Translations under genes and position numbers: made by a program
Notes under the pieces: model-generated
Database searches by the model: none
What the model was told of the DNA's origin: nothing
What the model saw: the letters and a program-made list of their open reading frames with translations, nothing else
Shown here: positions 11,441-25,357 of the stretch, piece after piece
Position numbering within the stretch: the stretch's first letter is position 1
How the letters are laid out: each line of letters opens with the position of its first letter
Assembly: GCA_963978895.1 (NCBI GenBank)
Contig: OZ022238.1
Location: 20,057,048 to 20,121,047 of the forward strand
Direction: 5' to 3'
From: Erpobdella octoculata
Lineage: Eukaryota; Annelida; Clitellata; Hirudinida; Erpobdellidae
Length of the DNA: 64,000 bases

Positions 11441-11453
11441 GAGGGGGGGGGGG
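11441..11453 (+). other. Polypurine tract of the Copia element
   Basis: GAG followed by a run of G directly precedes the LTR start TGTTGGATT. This is the expected primer site for plus-strand synthesis. Confidence 0.8.
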
Positions 11454-11615
11454 TGTTGGATTACAACGATTTATTGTCTTTTATGTTAATTAGTTCTTTG
11501 CTCCTTCTTCCGATGTTTGATTATTCGACGCCATTGCCTGCTCTGTGCTCGTAACATTTTATTCGATTAAGTTTGATAATAATAAACTTCGCAATTTGTT
11601 TTTCATAATCTAACA
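11454..11615 (+). repeat. 3' LTR of the Copia element (162 bp)
   Basis: It begins TGTTGGATT and ends AATCTAACA, the expected TG...CA with a short imperfect inverted repeat. It follows the polypurine tract immediately and includes a possible AATAAA at about 11580. No matching 5' LTR is seen upstream, so the element is 5' truncated. Confidence 0.85.
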
Positions 11616-11626
11616 ATTGTAAGGTT

Positions 11627-12039
11627 TATCGACAGTTGACAGTATAATTCAGAAAAAATTCTAATATGTCTTAAATATTGATACTGCAATACAGTGCTGA
11701 TATACATAGAAGTGTTTAGCATATAGTCTATGTAAAAACACCACCAAGTGAATAAGCAGCCTTCCCGCAAATAGACCAGAGAGTTGAATAGGAGCAATGG
11801 TCACTTAGGTTAATATACCTATATCGACCCATGCGGATGCGTTCTGTTGTCATGCACAGCAAAGCGTGCGCTGGTTAATCGACTTGCAGGATAATCGACT
11901 CCTTCGCAGGATAATCGACTCTTTCGCAGGATAATCGACTCCTTCGCAGGATAATCGACTCCTTCGCATGATAATCGACTTCTTCGCAGGATAATCGACT
12001 TTCCAATTTAAGTCGATTAACTGTCAACTGTCGATAAAA
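11627..12039. mobile_element. Short palindromic element with a 20-bp minisatellite
   Basis: TTTATCGACAGTTGACAG at the left is the exact inverse of CTGTCAACTGTCGATAAA at the right. The inner part contains about six copies of a 20-bp unit (CGCAGGATAATCGACTCCTT, 11880-12002). No clear target duplication is seen. It lies between the Copia LTR and a LINE fragment. Confidence 0.6.
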
Positions 12040-12079
12040 ACACAGTTTCCCGTAGGCGTTTGTGAGGTACTCTGTCGAA

Positions 12080-12882
12080 CGCTTTGGCAAAATCTGTATA
12101 TACTACGTTAGCCACATAGCCGCAATGAACAGTTTAGTGAGTATGTCGCGAGTTTCAAGTAGATTTGTCAAGCAGCTTTTTTTCTTGAGAAAACCATGTT
12201 GATGTTTGCTGATTAAGCCGTTGACGACGCAGTGCTGCATGATGTGTTTATGTAGAATGCCCTCCATTACTTTACAGGGCACAGGAGTGAGAGAGATAGG
12301 CCTGTAGTTAGAAGGCTTGAGCTTGCTGCCTTTTTTGAAGATAGGGGAAACATTTGATTTTCTCCATGTGTCCGGTATAACTCCGGACATGAAGGAGCGC
12401 TTGTAGATGAGAGCCAGGGGTGTGGCAAAGGCAGCTGAGAACGCGTGGGTGCAAACCGTCAAGACCCATCGATTTAGTTTTGTCTAAGTTATGGAGTCTT
12501 TTTTGAAGAATAGCTGTAGAAAAATAACTTTCATTTACATCGCAGATTGATTCGGTGCGATTTGTAAAAGCAGGCATGTAGCCCTCAGGTTCGATGACAA
12601 AAACAGATTGAAAATAGTCATTGAGTGAGGAACAGATTTTTTCACGGTCCGCAGTTATGGTGCCGTCGGCTGTCTGAATAGAGTTGATGTGGTCTTTGAC
12701 AAACTGCTTGCTACGGACATGTGAATGAAGAAGTTTTAGATTGGATTTGGAAACGCTGACTAGTTGTTCCTCATACGTGAGAATTGCCGACTTGACTGAT
12801 TTAGCTACACGCTTGCAAGCCTCTCGATGAGATTCTCGTAGAATAAATGCAGAGTCGCGCCCCGATGCGATGTATTTAGAAA
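12080..12882 (-). pseudogene. CR1/Jockey-like LINE reverse transcriptase fragment (-)
   Basis: On the minus strand the fragment encodes, across two frames, KSNLKLLHSHVRSKQFVKDH, KSMGLDGLHPRVL, then SGVIPDTWRKSNVSPIFKKG and SNYRPISLTPVPCKVMEGIL. These are the N-terminal blocks (fingers) of a LINE reverse transcriptase. The frames change near 12440, and the palm with the YADD box is absent. The fragment abuts a second, oppositely oriented LINE piece at about 12883. Confidence 0.8.
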
Positions 12883-13141
12883 TAAACCGAATGTGGAATT
12901 TAAAAACAAGAGTGATACCAGTGGTGATTGTGGCGCTAGGAACAATCAGGAAAAATGCTCAAGACAAACTGATGATGCTTCCTGGAAAACCAAACATCTC
13001 CGAAATACAAAAAATAGCATTAATGGGAACGGCTCACATCCTCCGAAGAGTGTTTGGATGAATAACTTTGATTTCTTGTTGAAGTCTGAATTCATCTTAA
13101 ACCAGTTTTTGAAAACTGAGAAGACAAACTTTTTGTAATAA
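12883..13141 (+). pseudogene. 3' end of a different LINE (+)
   Basis: The frame encodes NRMWNLKTRVIPVVIVALGT, then PNISEIQKIALMGTAHILRR, ending at TGA 13059-13061. From memory this resembles a widespread C-terminal block of invertebrate LINE polyproteins. About 80 bp of untranslated sequence follow, leading into the AAT tract, which is the element's own tail. Confidence 0.7.
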
Positions 13142-14927
<1,786 letters not shown>

Positions 14928-17135
14928 AAATTTCCGGAGAATAATCTGGTACTCTCAACGCAACGCGTTGCACTTTGGCAGGTCTTCCAAAGTCAATCAT
15001 CCACCAATTTGGACCACTGGGGTTTTCATTAGTGGCAGCGCAACCTCCACTGCTTGTCAAGTACCAGGCAGCATCAGGCGTTACCACAGAACTTGTATAT
15101 GAGCTCTGACAAGTTTTTCGACCTCTTGCTATGTTTGAACCACCTGAAAAAATAGTGGCTCAGATTGATTATTTTATTTGACTAGACAGCTAAAGAAATT
15201 ATTTTATTGGACAACATTGTAACAAATAATTGTTTGTAACTACTTAATGTTGAAAGTTATCTCAATTTTGTGATCATTATTTTTTAGTTAAAAGTTTTTT
15301 CAATCTGTTTTTGATAATATAAATCATTAAAATTATTTATTAACTACTACTATTAACTGTAGAATATGTTCAATAAAATGAAAACCTTTATTTATTAAAT
15401 TCTAAAGTATAGAGTTGATCAAATAAAAGTTTGTTTAATTATTTAAACTATGAGTGAGATGCTTAAAATGAAATAGTTATATCAATAATATTGATATTTA
15501 TAAGAAGTCAGCCTAAATTTTACTTATAAAGCTAAAAAATATAAATTAAAAAATTATTATTTCAAATTAATTTTCAAATGCAATTTATTAAAATAAACTA
15601 GAGTTAGACCGGCGCAAAAATTTGAAAAGATTTTAAGCATCTTTTAACAAATCTATTTAACGTTTTATGGGCAAAAAGAAATTAGGCAAAAGTGAAAAAA
15701 ACGGGAAAACAAGCAAGAGAAGGAACGGAAAAGCAAGCGGGATTAGAAAAACGAGTGGTATCGGGAAAGCGAAAGGGAACGGAAGAGCAAACGAGAACGG
15801 GAGAGCGAGCGGGAACGGAAAAGCGACCGGAAACGGAAGAGCGAGAATAAACAAAACGGACGAGAGCGGGGAAGCAAGCGGAGAAAAAAAAAGGAAGCGA
15901 GAAAAAAAACAACAAAAAACCTCAACCCTGAGCAACGCCGGGTAACCCCGATAGTCTTGTTATAAAGGAAATTTGATATATCCAAATTCTTTATAAGCAA
16001 AATTGTTCTAAGCCATTTTAGAGTAAGAAGCACTAAATTTATCCAAGTTTTTTACAAAACGATTTTGTTATAGGAAGAACTTTGTAAATTTGTTATGAGG
16101 AGAATTAGTTACAATAGATTTTGTTATGTCTGGTAAACTTTCCCCCCATTTACCTTGAAAGTCAATGTGGGAAGGTTTTTTTGTGAAAAAAATGAAATCG
16201 GTCACAAAGTGAGCGGAGCGGAAGAGCGAGCGGAAAAGGGAACTAGAGAATGAGCATAAACGGGAACGGGAACGGAAAAGAAAAAACGACCGGGAACAGG
16301 AGAGAAAGCGGGAGCGGGAAAGCGGCCGAGAACGGGAGAGCAAGCGGGAACGAGAAAGCGACCGGGAGCGGGAGAGAAAGCGGGGAAGGAAACGGGAGCG
16401 AGAAAAAAAACGATAGAAAAACCTCGTAAAACCCCAGGCCAAGCGGTAACCCGCTAGTTTGTAATAAACGATTTCGTAGTAAAAGGCACTTGAATTAACG
16501 GATTTTGTTATAAACGTAATCCGACATAACCGATTTCGGTATAAGCGGGATTCGATATATGCGTATTCAATTTTAGGGGATTATATAACCGATCTCGTAA
16601 TAGGCGGAACAGGATTGGATGATGTGATGTGCTTTGAAGTTCCATCACATTTTCTCACCAGGACAGAGAAACATGACAGTAAGCTAAGTTAAAATCATTT
16701 TCGTGCTATTTGATTCGAATTTTGATTTGACAATTAGAAATATTACATAATTAAAATATTCCAGAAACTTCACTTTGGCAGGCCTATAAACGTGAATCAT
16801 AATAATCAAACCTCATAAGCTACGCAGTTGGGATGTTGGATCAGTCGAATTGGGAACGACGAAAAATACTGGCATTTCCGTTCTGGATTCAAGTAATTAA
16901 ATGTAAAATAACTGATAATCTTCTGACAATAGTACGAGCATACAACTAGCTCAGGCATGCAAAAATGATTAGAGTTCCATGAAACTGTTATGATCAAATC
17001 GACGTTTTTCTCTAAATCAGGGTGATCCCGAAAACAGCCGGGAACACCGGTGCATGCCATTACATTATCAAATAGTTTGGTTTCACAAATTTGCGCTGCA
17101 GCTGAACTTATAACTAATATAAGTATCAAGTGCAT
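14928..17135 (-). CDS. PAN/apple-fucolectin secreted protein, incomplete paralogue
   Basis: Two exons are clear. Exon 1 (17135-16812, 108 codons) begins with a signal peptide (MHLILILVISSAAAQ) and carries a Cys-rich PAN-like domain with CTGVPGC, VVCSYYC and ERKCQYF; it ends at a GTTTGA donor in phase 0. A later exon (15143-14928) has acceptor TTTTTTCAG. It encodes the N-terminal half of a fucolectin domain (IARGRKTCQSS, WWMIDFGRPAKVQRVALRV) and starts and ends with the same codon phases as exon 3 of the gene at 19574. A phase-matching linker exon and a C-terminal exon should exist but were not found. The intron contains two CTAGCGGGG-family repeats. The gene may be a pseudogene, or its last exon may have diverged. 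Confidence 0.7.
15656..15955 (-). repeat. CTAGCGGGG-family repeat (-) with purine-rich minisatellite
   Basis: On the + strand it runs from TTTATGGGC through GGGAACGGAAGAGCGAGC-type units to GCAACGCCGGGTAACCCCGA, the inverted head of the family. Its open frames on both strands (Lys/Gly/Asn-rich or Phe/Leu/Arg-rich) come from the minisatellite. Confidence 0.8.
16195..16456 (-). repeat. CTAGCGGGG-family repeat (-), second copy in the same intron
   Basis: GGGAGCGGGAAAGCG-type units lead into AACCCCAGGCCAAGCGGTAA and CCCGCTAGT, the inverted family head. The flanking 15960-16140 and 16460-16620 segments carry repeated TTGTTATA and ACGATTTCGT motifs that look like remains of a separate MITE. Confidence 0.75.
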
Positions 17136-17346
17136 TATTTGTAAAGGATTGCTTATAATAAACTTTAAATTAAATTCAGCGAAGCAGATTTTTACATTTG
17201 TTAACTTTTATAATATAAAAAATATAGCCAGTCTTTTAACATTAGACCATGTTTATAGATATAACATTTTTAAAAGACACAATAACCAACATTTGTTGTT
17301 CCTGTTGATATGTCAATATTTCGTGTCCCGAACCATCAGAGAGTGG

Positions 17347-18477
<1,131 letters not shown>

Positions 18478-19013
18478 GTACTAGTGGTTTTGCCCGTCCC
18501 AAGGACAAATGTTTTAAAATTACGACGTACTTTGGATACATTTTTATAAAAAATAGTCAACAAAAACAAATGACATTTGATAACCATAAATTTTCTTTGT
18601 ATATATAAGCAAATTTAATGACATTTTTTATTGTGATTAAATTTTCAATTTACTAAAATATTTCATATAAATTCAAAGGATGTGAAAATTAAAGAGTGCG
18701 ATAATTAGTTATTAAAGAATTTCAGTATACACGACATTTCTTGTAAATTGACGGCCATCGTTGAGAAGTGGTCCTTGCTTCTGAGATTTTTTTAAAATCT
18801 CATTATATATTATTTTTCGATTGCAGCGCCACTTATTTTGATATCTAGGACTGAGAGTGTGTATAGCTGCAATTGCATAATAACTTTTATTACACGCCTG
18901 CGTGCAATAAATTCTTACGTGCACATCGATATCGTCTATACGACTAATTACGTAAGCGTGACAGAATCAGTGAGTGAATGAGTGAGTGAGTGACGTGGGC
19001 TACTATAATATGG
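18478..19013 (+). mobile_element. Probable short retroelement with (AGTG)n tail
   Basis: It starts ACTAGTGGTTTTGCCCGTCC and ends in a GTGAGTGAATGAGTGAGTG array followed by CTACTATAATATG. The plan (ACTAG...GCCCG head, short tandem repeat and TATAATA end) parallels the CTAGCGGGG family, suggesting a related dispersed non-coding retroelement. The boundaries are approximate. Confidence 0.4.
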
Positions 19014-19573
19014 ATGTTTATATGTGTGTTATGCTCGCGTGCAAACTTTAAATCTCAAGAAATTTGTTCGCCTGCAGATTTTATTTCTAAGATTTGTTTG
19101 CAAGAAAAAAAGCACGCAAGCGAAACTGATAGTCCAGTTAATTAAAGAAACTTAAGAATTGATTTTTTAAAGTTATACATTTATATTTAACAAAAACAAT
19201 AATTGTTACTGATTTAAAAGTTTAAAAAAATTAAACGCATTCGTTCGTGGTTGAATCATCAATTGGAAAACACTCCAACGTCTACATGCTCACCTGCCAG
19301 AAAAAATTTATTTCAGGCATGTTGCTGCGCAATACATTTTTTATAAAAAGACAGCAAAACAAACCCGGAAATTTATGAGCATGTTAGGTAAGGCATGCGT
19401 TCGTGATTCTTAGGTTTAAAAACAATTGCAAAGAAAAGGAAGTAGTAAAACAAAAGTAAACACTAATAATTTAATTAAAAAATAAAAAGTTTTTAATGCA
19501 ATAATTACCACCTAACCTTTGAAAAATTCAAAATAAATTATATTCAGTGGATTTTTAATGCCATCTGTTTAGC

Positions 19574-22500
19574 ATGCTAGTAATGTTATTTCTATTTGTC
19601 GTTCTGGCATTCATTCAACAAGAATATGCTGAAATTGCCCTCACTGCAATCCGTTTCAAAACGGTTTTGGATTGTACTGGTCGTCCTGGATGTGCATTGG
19701 ACAATCCAGATAAAACCGTTTGGCTAAATGACATTCCCATGAAAATGCACAAGTTGAATTATTTTCCCTCGTTTAAATGCGTGTCTGATGAAATTCTCTG
19801 TGCATATTTCTGTATGAACGATACGCGTTGTCTAAACTTCAACCACATAAAAAATGATTTGAAGTGTCAGTTGTTCTATAAATTGCCTTACAAAATTCAG
19901 AATGTTCCTTTGTGCAAAAACTACGACGTGAGTTTTTCAAATATATTTATTAATAATTTACTATCTTTTCTAAATTAAAAATATGCAACAGCTTTTTATT
20001 AAAAACCCAACAAGGATTAGGCTTTCAGTTTTTAGGTATATTTTAATTGAGTGTAAAGTTATATTAAGTATTTTGAACCATTGATGGTAATCTCGAGATT
20101 CATTTCCATAGCCTCAGTCTTGTCTCGGTCTTGGTCAAAAATTAAACTGTCTTGTCTCAGTCTCGTCTTAATCTAAAAGTCAATGTATCGGTCTTGCACC
20201 GCTTAATTGCGGTCAAGATATTGAAAAAGAAATTGACTTTAATATTTGGATTTTAGAAGATTTATTTCTTTGTATTTTTAAGTTTTTTGGCATCAGTAAT
20301 ATGATTAAATCTTGGTTACGTACTCGTCTTTAATTGTTTAGATGTTTGTTCAAAATTGGTGAAGCAAATCTAGCTTATTCCAATGATAAGAAAAATGAGG
20401 AAGCAGACACAAGTAGTCCTTGTCCGAAGATGCGCAAATTGCAGTATTTTTGGAAAAAGTGGTATATATATTTTTAAATTAACCCTCTTGACGTAGTTTT
20501 AGACCCTTAAAAAGTAGAAGTGGGCCCCCCAAAGTGCCTGCAGATGTGTTAAGTGGAAATGTTTGAGGTTTGAGAATGTTTTTGCTATGATGAGGTGAGA
20601 CCCCTATGATGGTGAAGTGGGTTTTCTGTGATGTTTCAGTTGGACCCCTGAAGTTTTAAAAATTGTTGAGAAAAACTGGTGGGTCCTTTGAACTAGTCTT
20701 ATAGTCTTTGTTTTTAGGTTAGTGTGTGTTCCAACTACAACTACAACTGCTCCAGCTGAAAGATTTTATTCTCAGAATTGGTTGATTATATGACCTCATC
20801 GTAAGACAATGTCTGACATACAACTATCTGTTTCAATTTTTTGTATTTATATTCATCTACAAAAATAACATGTTTCTATTAACTCGATGTCTTGTCTCGG
20901 TTTTCGGCAAAAAAGCTATTGACTTGTTTCGGTTTTGTTTTGGTCTAAAAAGTCAATGTGTCTTATTGTCTCGGTCTTGGGCTAAAAATCAATTATCTTG
21001 TCTCGGTCTTGCCATGGTTTGTAAAGTCAACGTTTCGGTTTTGTCTCAGTTTTCAAAAATTTGTCTTGGTCCCATCTTTAATTTGAGCATTTTCTACAAT
21101 TTTGGAAAAAGTGTTATTTAAGGTAAATAAATAGTTTAATTGATTTATTAAATTTATTTACATTTATTTGTTTTAGAGTCTGAACAATAACCATAGTGAT
21201 ACTAGTTCATCTGAATCAGGTAATGTTATTTTTAATTGCACACTGTGTTCTTTACAAAATGAACCTTGCCAGTTTTTCCAAAGAGAAGACTTAAGAGGAT
21301 TTTGACAACCCTCAGAAATATTAGTCATATTAAAGCTGCAGTATAAATTATTGTATTGTTTAAAACAGAACCAGCGCTTAATTAATTAAATTCTAACTTT
21401 GTTCTGTAAAGAAAAGATTAATTTACAGTTTATGATGGCCTCTAATTTAAGTTTGTTTCTTTATTAATATTCAAATAGCACATTGATTGAAACAATGGTA
21501 TTCTAATAATATGGCATATTTGGGTTAAGTTTTAAAATCTATTTGGTTGATAAATGCAGTTTGTTTTAAACTTTTATGACAATTAAAAAATTTATTTGCG
21601 GCAAAACAATATTGTCTAAAACAAGGTCAATTGCCAAATAAAAAAATCTTTCTTTCCAGAATTATTTTTTATTAAACGTGTTAAAAAATAACCAGTTAAA
21701 AAATGTTTCGCAATTTTAATTTAATTGTTAAACAACCTATTGTTTTTTTTAAACACATCTGAAAATGTAATAATTAAAATGCAGAGGTTGGCAGTATTTC
21801 AAATAGAAGTTTTTAAAATATGTATTTTCAAAATAAATTACGTATCTTATAAGGTATTTAAACACTGGAAAGAAAGTATTTTGTATTTTGGTATTTTAAA
21901 TACTTAATTCAGAATATTTGTATTTGAAAATAAAATTCAAAATACTACTTCACAAAATACTTTTTTTTATTTTGTAAATTAAACATTTTCGCATAAAATC
22001 TTGTTTTGTTTAGTCATTTTCTTTTAATCCGGTCTCAGTTTTTTTTTAATTCGGCGGTTTGTTTTCTAATTTAGATACGTTTTAAAAAGAAACGAAATTA
22101 ACATTGTACACTAATTTCCTGAGATGCATGAAGTCAATTGCAGATAGCCTAAATAATTTTCAAGGTGATCAGAATGATTATATAAGACAAACTAATTTGC
22201 AACATTGTACAAGGAACTGATGCAATCCATTACTGGGTGATTTAGTTATTTGAATCTTGAGGTTGGTATAAGCGTAATCGACTACATCTGGGCATTTATA
22301 TTACTTGTTAATACTAGTTATTAAGTTAAGATGGGACCCCAACAGCCTTGAAAGAATAAAAAGCTACTTTCTGGAAAGTTCTAAAAAAAATTAAGTGCTA
22401 GTTTTTTTAAATACACGACTAAATACATACTAACTTCAGCACCGGTTGAGTGGCTTTTTCTTCATATGCAAGAAAGGTACTTGATAAAAAAAACTGATGA

Positions 22501-23884
22501 ACATTTTTAACTACATCTTTTTTTAAGGCAAATAAAAAATTTGAATTGTAATTTGTATTTTGATTTTAAATTTTTTATTGAAATAAAGCTTTTAATTTAC
22601 TTATGTTATTTGAAATTTTGATGTCGACGGAATTGTATTTGTATTTTGAAATACTTATTTTGTATTTTAGTATTTTGAAACCCTTGAAGAAGTGTTTTTT
22701 ATTTTAGCACTTTAAATATTTCTGTAAAATATTTCAGTTTTTGGTTTTTTTAAATATTTTGCAGTCAGTATTTTCTCGCCTTTGTTAAAATGTAATAAAA
22801 TTTATATTTTGTAATTCGGGAGATTTTAGTTTTTCAAAAATTAATTTTTGAATTTATAAAACAGAAAAACATTAACAACAGTTTTCTAAAAAATTGATAT
22901 GTGAAATATGTAATTTTGTTAATTTCAATTAATTTTATTTTATATCTTATTGAATTTTGCCCAATAAATCTGAAAATTCAATAAAATTGTAGCTTGGCTG
23001 GATGACGGAAATTATGTTTCTCACGCCTTTGCGAAAGAATTGTTTTATAAGGGCACTTTATAAATGTTATTTTGTATTTGTATTGTAAGCATCAAATGGT
23101 CCCAACGCAGGCTCAAGCAAGAAATCAATAAAGCAAGCAAGCGAACGCGGTGAAATTAATGTAAAAGTTATATAAAGTCAAAGGTTGTTTAAATATTGAA
23201 ATTACATTAAGTATTTAGTTAATTTTCAGACAGTCATAAAAATCTTGCATTACACAAGCGAACTTGTCAAAGTTCTACCAAGGAAGTTCAGTCTCATGGA
23301 AAACCAGTTTTGTATTTTTCTTGGCTTGCTGTAGAAGATAACAATGAAAACAAGAACGATTGTAGTCAAACGACAAACAATGCATCAACTAACTGGTTTA
23401 TTGTTGATTTGGAAATTCCTGTCGCTGTTAGAAAAGTTGAAATCAACGTTAAAGAAAATGAACCACGTTTGTTTTTATATTGTTTTTACAAAAGATTATC
23501 AAACCATTTCCGTAATTTAAAATTTTCTAAATTTTGATAAACAAATAAATTCGGCATTAGTTTTTATTTAGTCTGAAACTGGTCAAAACGTTTTGAAAAT
23601 TGAATAATTTGATTCATTTTGCTGATTGTTTCGATTCAGCCAAGGTGATTGATTCATATGCAATCACAGTGATGCTTACAAATAAATCGTGGATAGAGGG
23701 AGAACCTGGAACAAACATTACAGCACTAACCATGCTATATTCCAGCATCTCTAACAACCAGAACAAACTCACGTTTTTTCTTGGTGCCAATAGCCAAACA
23801 TATGCAAGATACGTCATAATCATGCAATCCCGCCAATTGAACTTGAACTTCCTATCTATCTGCAATGTAGACGTATCTACTTAA
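19574..23884 (+). CDS. Secreted PAN/apple-fucolectin protein, complete four-exon gene
   Basis: The exons are 19574-19927, 21177-21219, 23230-23466 and 23640-23884, with GT-AG sites and matching phases (0, 1, 1), giving 292 residues. Exon 1 holds a signal peptide (MLVMLFLFVVLAFIQQ) and a Cys-rich PAN-like domain (LDCTGRPGC, LCAYFCMNDTRCLNF, LKCQLF). Exon 2 is a 14-codon Ser/Asn-rich linker. Exons 3-4 form a fucolectin/F5-8C-like domain: NLALHKRTCQSS, NWFIVDLEIPVAVRKVEI, then YAITVMLTNKSW, ARYVIIMQS and a terminal LSICNVDV. The product is expected to be an extracellular carbohydrate-binding protein, perhaps in immunity or adhesion; that role is inferred. TAA is followed by AATAAA. A paralogue lies head-to-head 2.4 kb upstream. 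A hAT element occupies intron 2. Confidence 0.85.
20095..21075. repeat. Degenerate CTTGTCTCGGTCTTG repeats in intron 1
   Basis: Two clusters (about 20110-20215 and 20885-21070) consist of ~35-40-bp degenerate units: CTTGTCTCGGTCTTGG, then TC(T)AAAAAGTCAA. They lie between exons 1 and 2 of the PAN-fucolectin gene. The spurious frame at 20870-21121 comes from them. Confidence 0.6.
21782..22784. mobile_element. Non-autonomous hAT element in a lectin-gene intron
   Basis: The flanks are the perfect 8-bp duplication TTAAAATG (21774-21781 and 22785-22792). The left end CAGAGGTTGGCAGTATTTC and the inverted right end CAAAGGCGAGAAAATACTG are imperfect inverted repeats. Subterminal regions are rich in TATTTTGAAATAC-type motifs on both sides, as in hAT elements. 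No transposase is encoded in its 1003 bp. Confidence 0.8.
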
Positions 23885-24077
23885 TAAATTAAAATGTAAA
23901 TCACTGTTTGATAGATCTTGATAGCTATGTTGATATGTCATTATATGATGATTTAAATGAATTGTATGTCCGCATAACGTAAAAAACAATGGAATGTAAT
24001 TTTAATTTCAATTATTACATATTACATATAACTTTGAAATGAAATTTTTTATTTTTTCAGTAGTTTTTATACTACTA

Positions 24078-25312
24078 ACTAGCGGGGTACCCGCGTTGCC
24101 CGGGGTTTTCAGAGGTTTTTCTAATGCGTGTTTTTTTCGCTCCGTTTCCTTCCCGCTTGCGCTCCCGCACCCGGTCGTTATCCGTTCCCTGTCCCTTTCC
24201 CGCTCATTCTTTCGCTCTCAGTTGCCCTCCCCCCTAGATCCGATTCTGCATACATACATACATACATACATACATGCATACATACATACATACATACATA
24301 CATACATACATACATACATACATACATACATACATACATACATACATACATACATACATACATACATACATACATACATACATACATACATACATACATA
24401 CATACATACATACATACATACATACATACATACATACATACATACATACATACATACATACATACATACATACATACATACATACATACATACATACATA
24501 CATACATACATACATACATACATACATACATACATACATACATACATACATACATACATACATACATACATACATACATACATACATACATACATACATA
24601 CATACATACATACATACATACATACATACATACATACATACATACATACATACATACATACATACATACATACATACATACATACATACATACATACATA
24701 CATACATACATACATACATACATACATACATACATACATACATACATACATACATACATACATACATACATACATACATACATACATACATACATACATA
24801 CATACATACATACATACATACATACATACATACATACATACATACAGACATACATACATACTCCCGTGTTCCCGTTCCCGCTCACGCTCATTTTCTCTTT
24901 TCCACTCTTTCCTAACTTCTTTTAGCCCATAAAGCGTAAAATAGATTTGCTAAAAGTTGTTTGAAGCCTTCAAACGTTGTTACGTAAACTAAATTTGAAT
25001 TTTATTACATAAATTACATTTGATGGTCGTACATAGGCACTTTCAGCCTGGAAAGTTTTTTGGCCCACCTGAGCCGGGAGATTGGAGTTTGGAGTCCAAA
25101 CCTTCTTAACATTCTTCCCCTGAATAAGAACTACCTCCTTCCCGCTCGTTCTCCCGCTCCGCTCATTTTGTGTCCAATTTTAATTCTTTTTTACAACTTT
25201 TGTTTTCTGTACAAGAACTACCTCCTTGCCAAATTTCATCAAGATTGCTCCAGAGGTTTGGATTCCTATAAGAGACAAACTCACGGACACTCATTTATAT
25301 ATATATATATAT
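24078..25312 (+). mobile_element. Near full-length CTAGCGGGG-family dispersed repeat
   Basis: The head is ACTAGCGGGGTACCCGCGTT, followed by a CGCTCCCG-type pyrimidine minisatellite and an inserted CATA array. A body shared with the copy at 35.9 kb follows (AGCCCATAAAGCGTAAAATA, TTGAAGCCTTCAAACGTTG). The end reads AATTTCATCAAGATTGCTCC...GACAAACTCACGGACACTC, then TTTATATATATA. The 3' part looks like the tail of a non-LTR or Penelope-like retroelement; this assignment is from memory. No transposition protein is encoded. It lies just downstream of the PAN-fucolectin gene. Confidence 0.65.
24249..24860. repeat. (CATA)n microsatellite
   Basis: About 610 bp of CATA repeat with a few interruptions (GCATA near 24274, CAGACA near 24846). 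The His-Thr-Tyr-Ile and Cys-Met-Tyr-Val frames on either strand are artefacts. Confidence 0.98.
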
Positions 25313-25357
25313 GATGAATAATAATTATTAATATTCTTCATTGATAAAATTTAATTT

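Noticed and set aside
24039..24932. Frames of up to 297 codons of His-Thr-Tyr-Ile or Cys-Met-Tyr-Val repeats
   Set aside because: They are the CATA array read in different frames.
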